A stretch of DNA of 64,000 nt from Myxococcales bacterium (GTDB taxonomy: Bacteria > Myxococcota_A > UBA796 > GCA-2862545): positions 26,293 to 90,292 of the forward strand of contig JAHQVJ010000249.1 of the NCBI GenBank assembly GCA_019634415.1, given 5' to 3'. Numbering within the stretch: position 1 is the first letter of the stretch; each line of letters begins with the position of its first letter. Under the pieces are notes generated by a model, which saw nothing but the letters and a program-made list of their open reading frames with translations, was not told the origin of the DNA and ran no database searches. This document shows, one piece after another, positions 63,057 to 64,000 of this stretch. Position numbers and translations under genes: made by a program.

Positions 63057-63146
63057 TCAGCCATCCCCAAGGCGCACGAACACTCCGAAGGGCTGCACCT
63101 CCACCACGACTCCGGTGACACGCTGACCCAGCTCGTTCCTCGACAT
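63057..63146 (-). pseudogene. truncated S1 RNA-binding domain
   Basis: The 29-codon frame reads MSRNELGQRVTGVVVEV then QPFGVFVRLGDG and stops. This is the first half of an S1 domain (GxxVxGxVxxxxPFGVFVxLG), which should continue with a GLV segment. It ends 18 bp before the ATG of the CPCC gene. A remnant left by deletion is the likely explanation. Confidence 0.5.
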
Positions 63147-63262
63147 CGAACCCATCGTACCTGTCGCTGACACGCGCCGGTACAGAACGAGCACATTCCG
63201 CGACACAGGCCCCTCTACTTGGGATCCAGGCCGATTCTCCGGCCCGTACCCAAGGAGTCGCC

Positions 63263-64000
63263 ATGCTCGTCCACCCCGGAACACGCCTCCCCGTCCTCGT
63301 CGTGCTGTCCCTGCTCGCCGCATCTTGCCAGCCCACCCACTCCCCCGACGACCCCGTCGATCGCGATCCGTCCACCGAGCCCCTCCCACAGACCACGTCC
63401 ACGCCTACGGCCACCCCAGCCTCCACGGTGGCGCTGGCTCACCTGACGGAGCACGCCGGTGGCGTGGAGGAGATCGTCCCCATCGGCGAAGGCACCGACG
63501 CGCTGGGCATGACCCACGTGCGGTTCCAGCAGCTGCACGGGGGCGTGGCCGTCCTCGGCGGTCAGGCCATCGTGCACGTCGGCTCCGACGGCACCGTGGT
63601 GTCGGTCACGGACGACTTCGTGCCCGAGCTGACCGTCGACGCCGTGCCGAACGTCGACGAGCAAGACGCCATCGATGCCGCCATGGCCGCCTTCGACGGC
63701 GCCCCCACCCCCCGGGGCAGCCGCCTCGCCGTGACCGTGGAGGAGGGCACTCCCCTCCTCGTGTGGCTCGTCCAGCTCACCGACGACGACCAGTTCTGGC
63801 CCGTCGAGCAGGAGTTCCTGGTGGATGCACACACGGGCGAGGTGATTCGCTGGATCGACACCCTGCACACGGCACGCGACCGAGCCATCTACGACGCCGA
63901 TCAGACCTTCGATCTCCCCGGCACCCTGGCCCGCAGCGAGGGAGACGCCGCCACCGGCGACACCCAGGTGGACGCGGCCTACGCCAACCTGGGCACCTCC
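63263..64000 (+). CDS. M4-type (thermolysin-like) metalloprotease precursor, N-terminal part
   Basis: The partial product is 246 residues, still open at the window end. It has a lipoprotein-type signal (LLAASC), a Thr/Pro/Ser-rich linker, an FTP domain at about 75-120 (HVRFQQLHGGVAVLGGQAIVHV) and a PepSY-like domain (EFLVDAHTGEVIRWIDTLHT), the usual propeptide of M4 secreted proteases. The catalytic HExxH would lie outside the window. GGAG at 63254-63257 precedes the ATG. The identification as M4 rests on the propeptide domains only. Confidence 0.75.
   Translation, partial: MLVHPGTRLPVLVVLSLLAASCQPTHSPDDPVDRDPSTEPLPQTTSTPTATPASTVALAHLTEHAGGVEEIVPIGEGTDALGMTHVRFQQLHGGVAVLGGQAIVHVGSDGTVVSVTDDFVPELTVDAVPNVDEQDAIDAAMAAFDGAPTPRGSRLAVTVEEGTPLLVWLVQLTDDDQFWPVEQEFLVDAHTGEVIRWIDTLHTARDRAIYDADQTFDLPGTLARSEGDAATGDTQVDAAYANLGTS

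Overview
The window is a GC-rich, gene-dense stretch of a chromosome from a Gram-negative bacterium. The content points to Myxococcota: four eukaryotic-type Ser/Thr kinase-fold proteins, roadblock proteins, a TonB/ExbB/ExbD set with an AgmX/PglI-type C-terminus, MopE-like lipoproteins, an FHA-winged-helix regulator, an ECF sigma factor paired with a TPR kinase, and a retron of the myxobacterial (Mx162/Sa163) kind. I cannot place it below phylum from sequence alone. About fifty protein genes are supported, with no rRNA operon and no CRISPR array.

Layout. 1-2.1 kb: two roadblock genes facing a membrane-anchored pseudokinase. 2.4-6.7 kb: one forward operon of TonB, ExbB, two ExbD proteins, a polyprenyl diphosphate synthase and TlyA. 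6.7-18.3 kb: a MopE-like lipoprotein, then leftward genes for an S41 protease, a UbiA-type phosphoribosyltransferase and a Ser/Thr kinase, then a prepilin peptidase, secreted proteins and a DUF2461 gene. 18.3-25.1 kb: a hairpin-bounded repeat, an FHA-winged-helix regulator, a CPBP protease and a giant double-kinase protein. 25.2-32.6 kb: a 2OG oxygenase, a WGR-HEAT protein, a SWIM protein, and a complete retron (a1/a2-flanked non-coding RNA plus reverse transcriptase). 32.7-38.2 kb: a lipoprotein, a winged-helix ATPase, the sigma/TPR-kinase pair and an esterase. 38.2-40.9 kb: a promoter, a structured leader, fifteen tRNA genes plus one degenerate tRNA-like unit, and an HNH endonuclease gene ending at a terminator. 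40.9-50.3 kb: deacylase/transporter pair, a YjbR-receiver fusion, a second copy of the repeat, GlnRS, a frameshifted gene, an RHH regulator with its palindromic operator, and TerC. 50.3-64 kb: two amidohydrolases, a coiled-coil HhH protein with an OmpA protein, a GST, an RND pump with TolC, a Uma2 nuclease, a patch of three decayed genes, and the start of an M4-type protease.

The most notable items are the tRNA array with its HNH gene, the retron with its WGR/SWIM neighbours and its Trp-rich RT tail, and the two-copy 161/172-bp repeat that begins exactly on the stop codon of each upstream gene. The array tRNAs keep many synthetase identity elements: G3-U70 in both Ala tRNAs, G-1/C73 in His, U73 in Cys and Gly, C1-G72 in Pro, and a C1xA72 mismatch in Met. 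This argues that the array is functional and not merely a relic.
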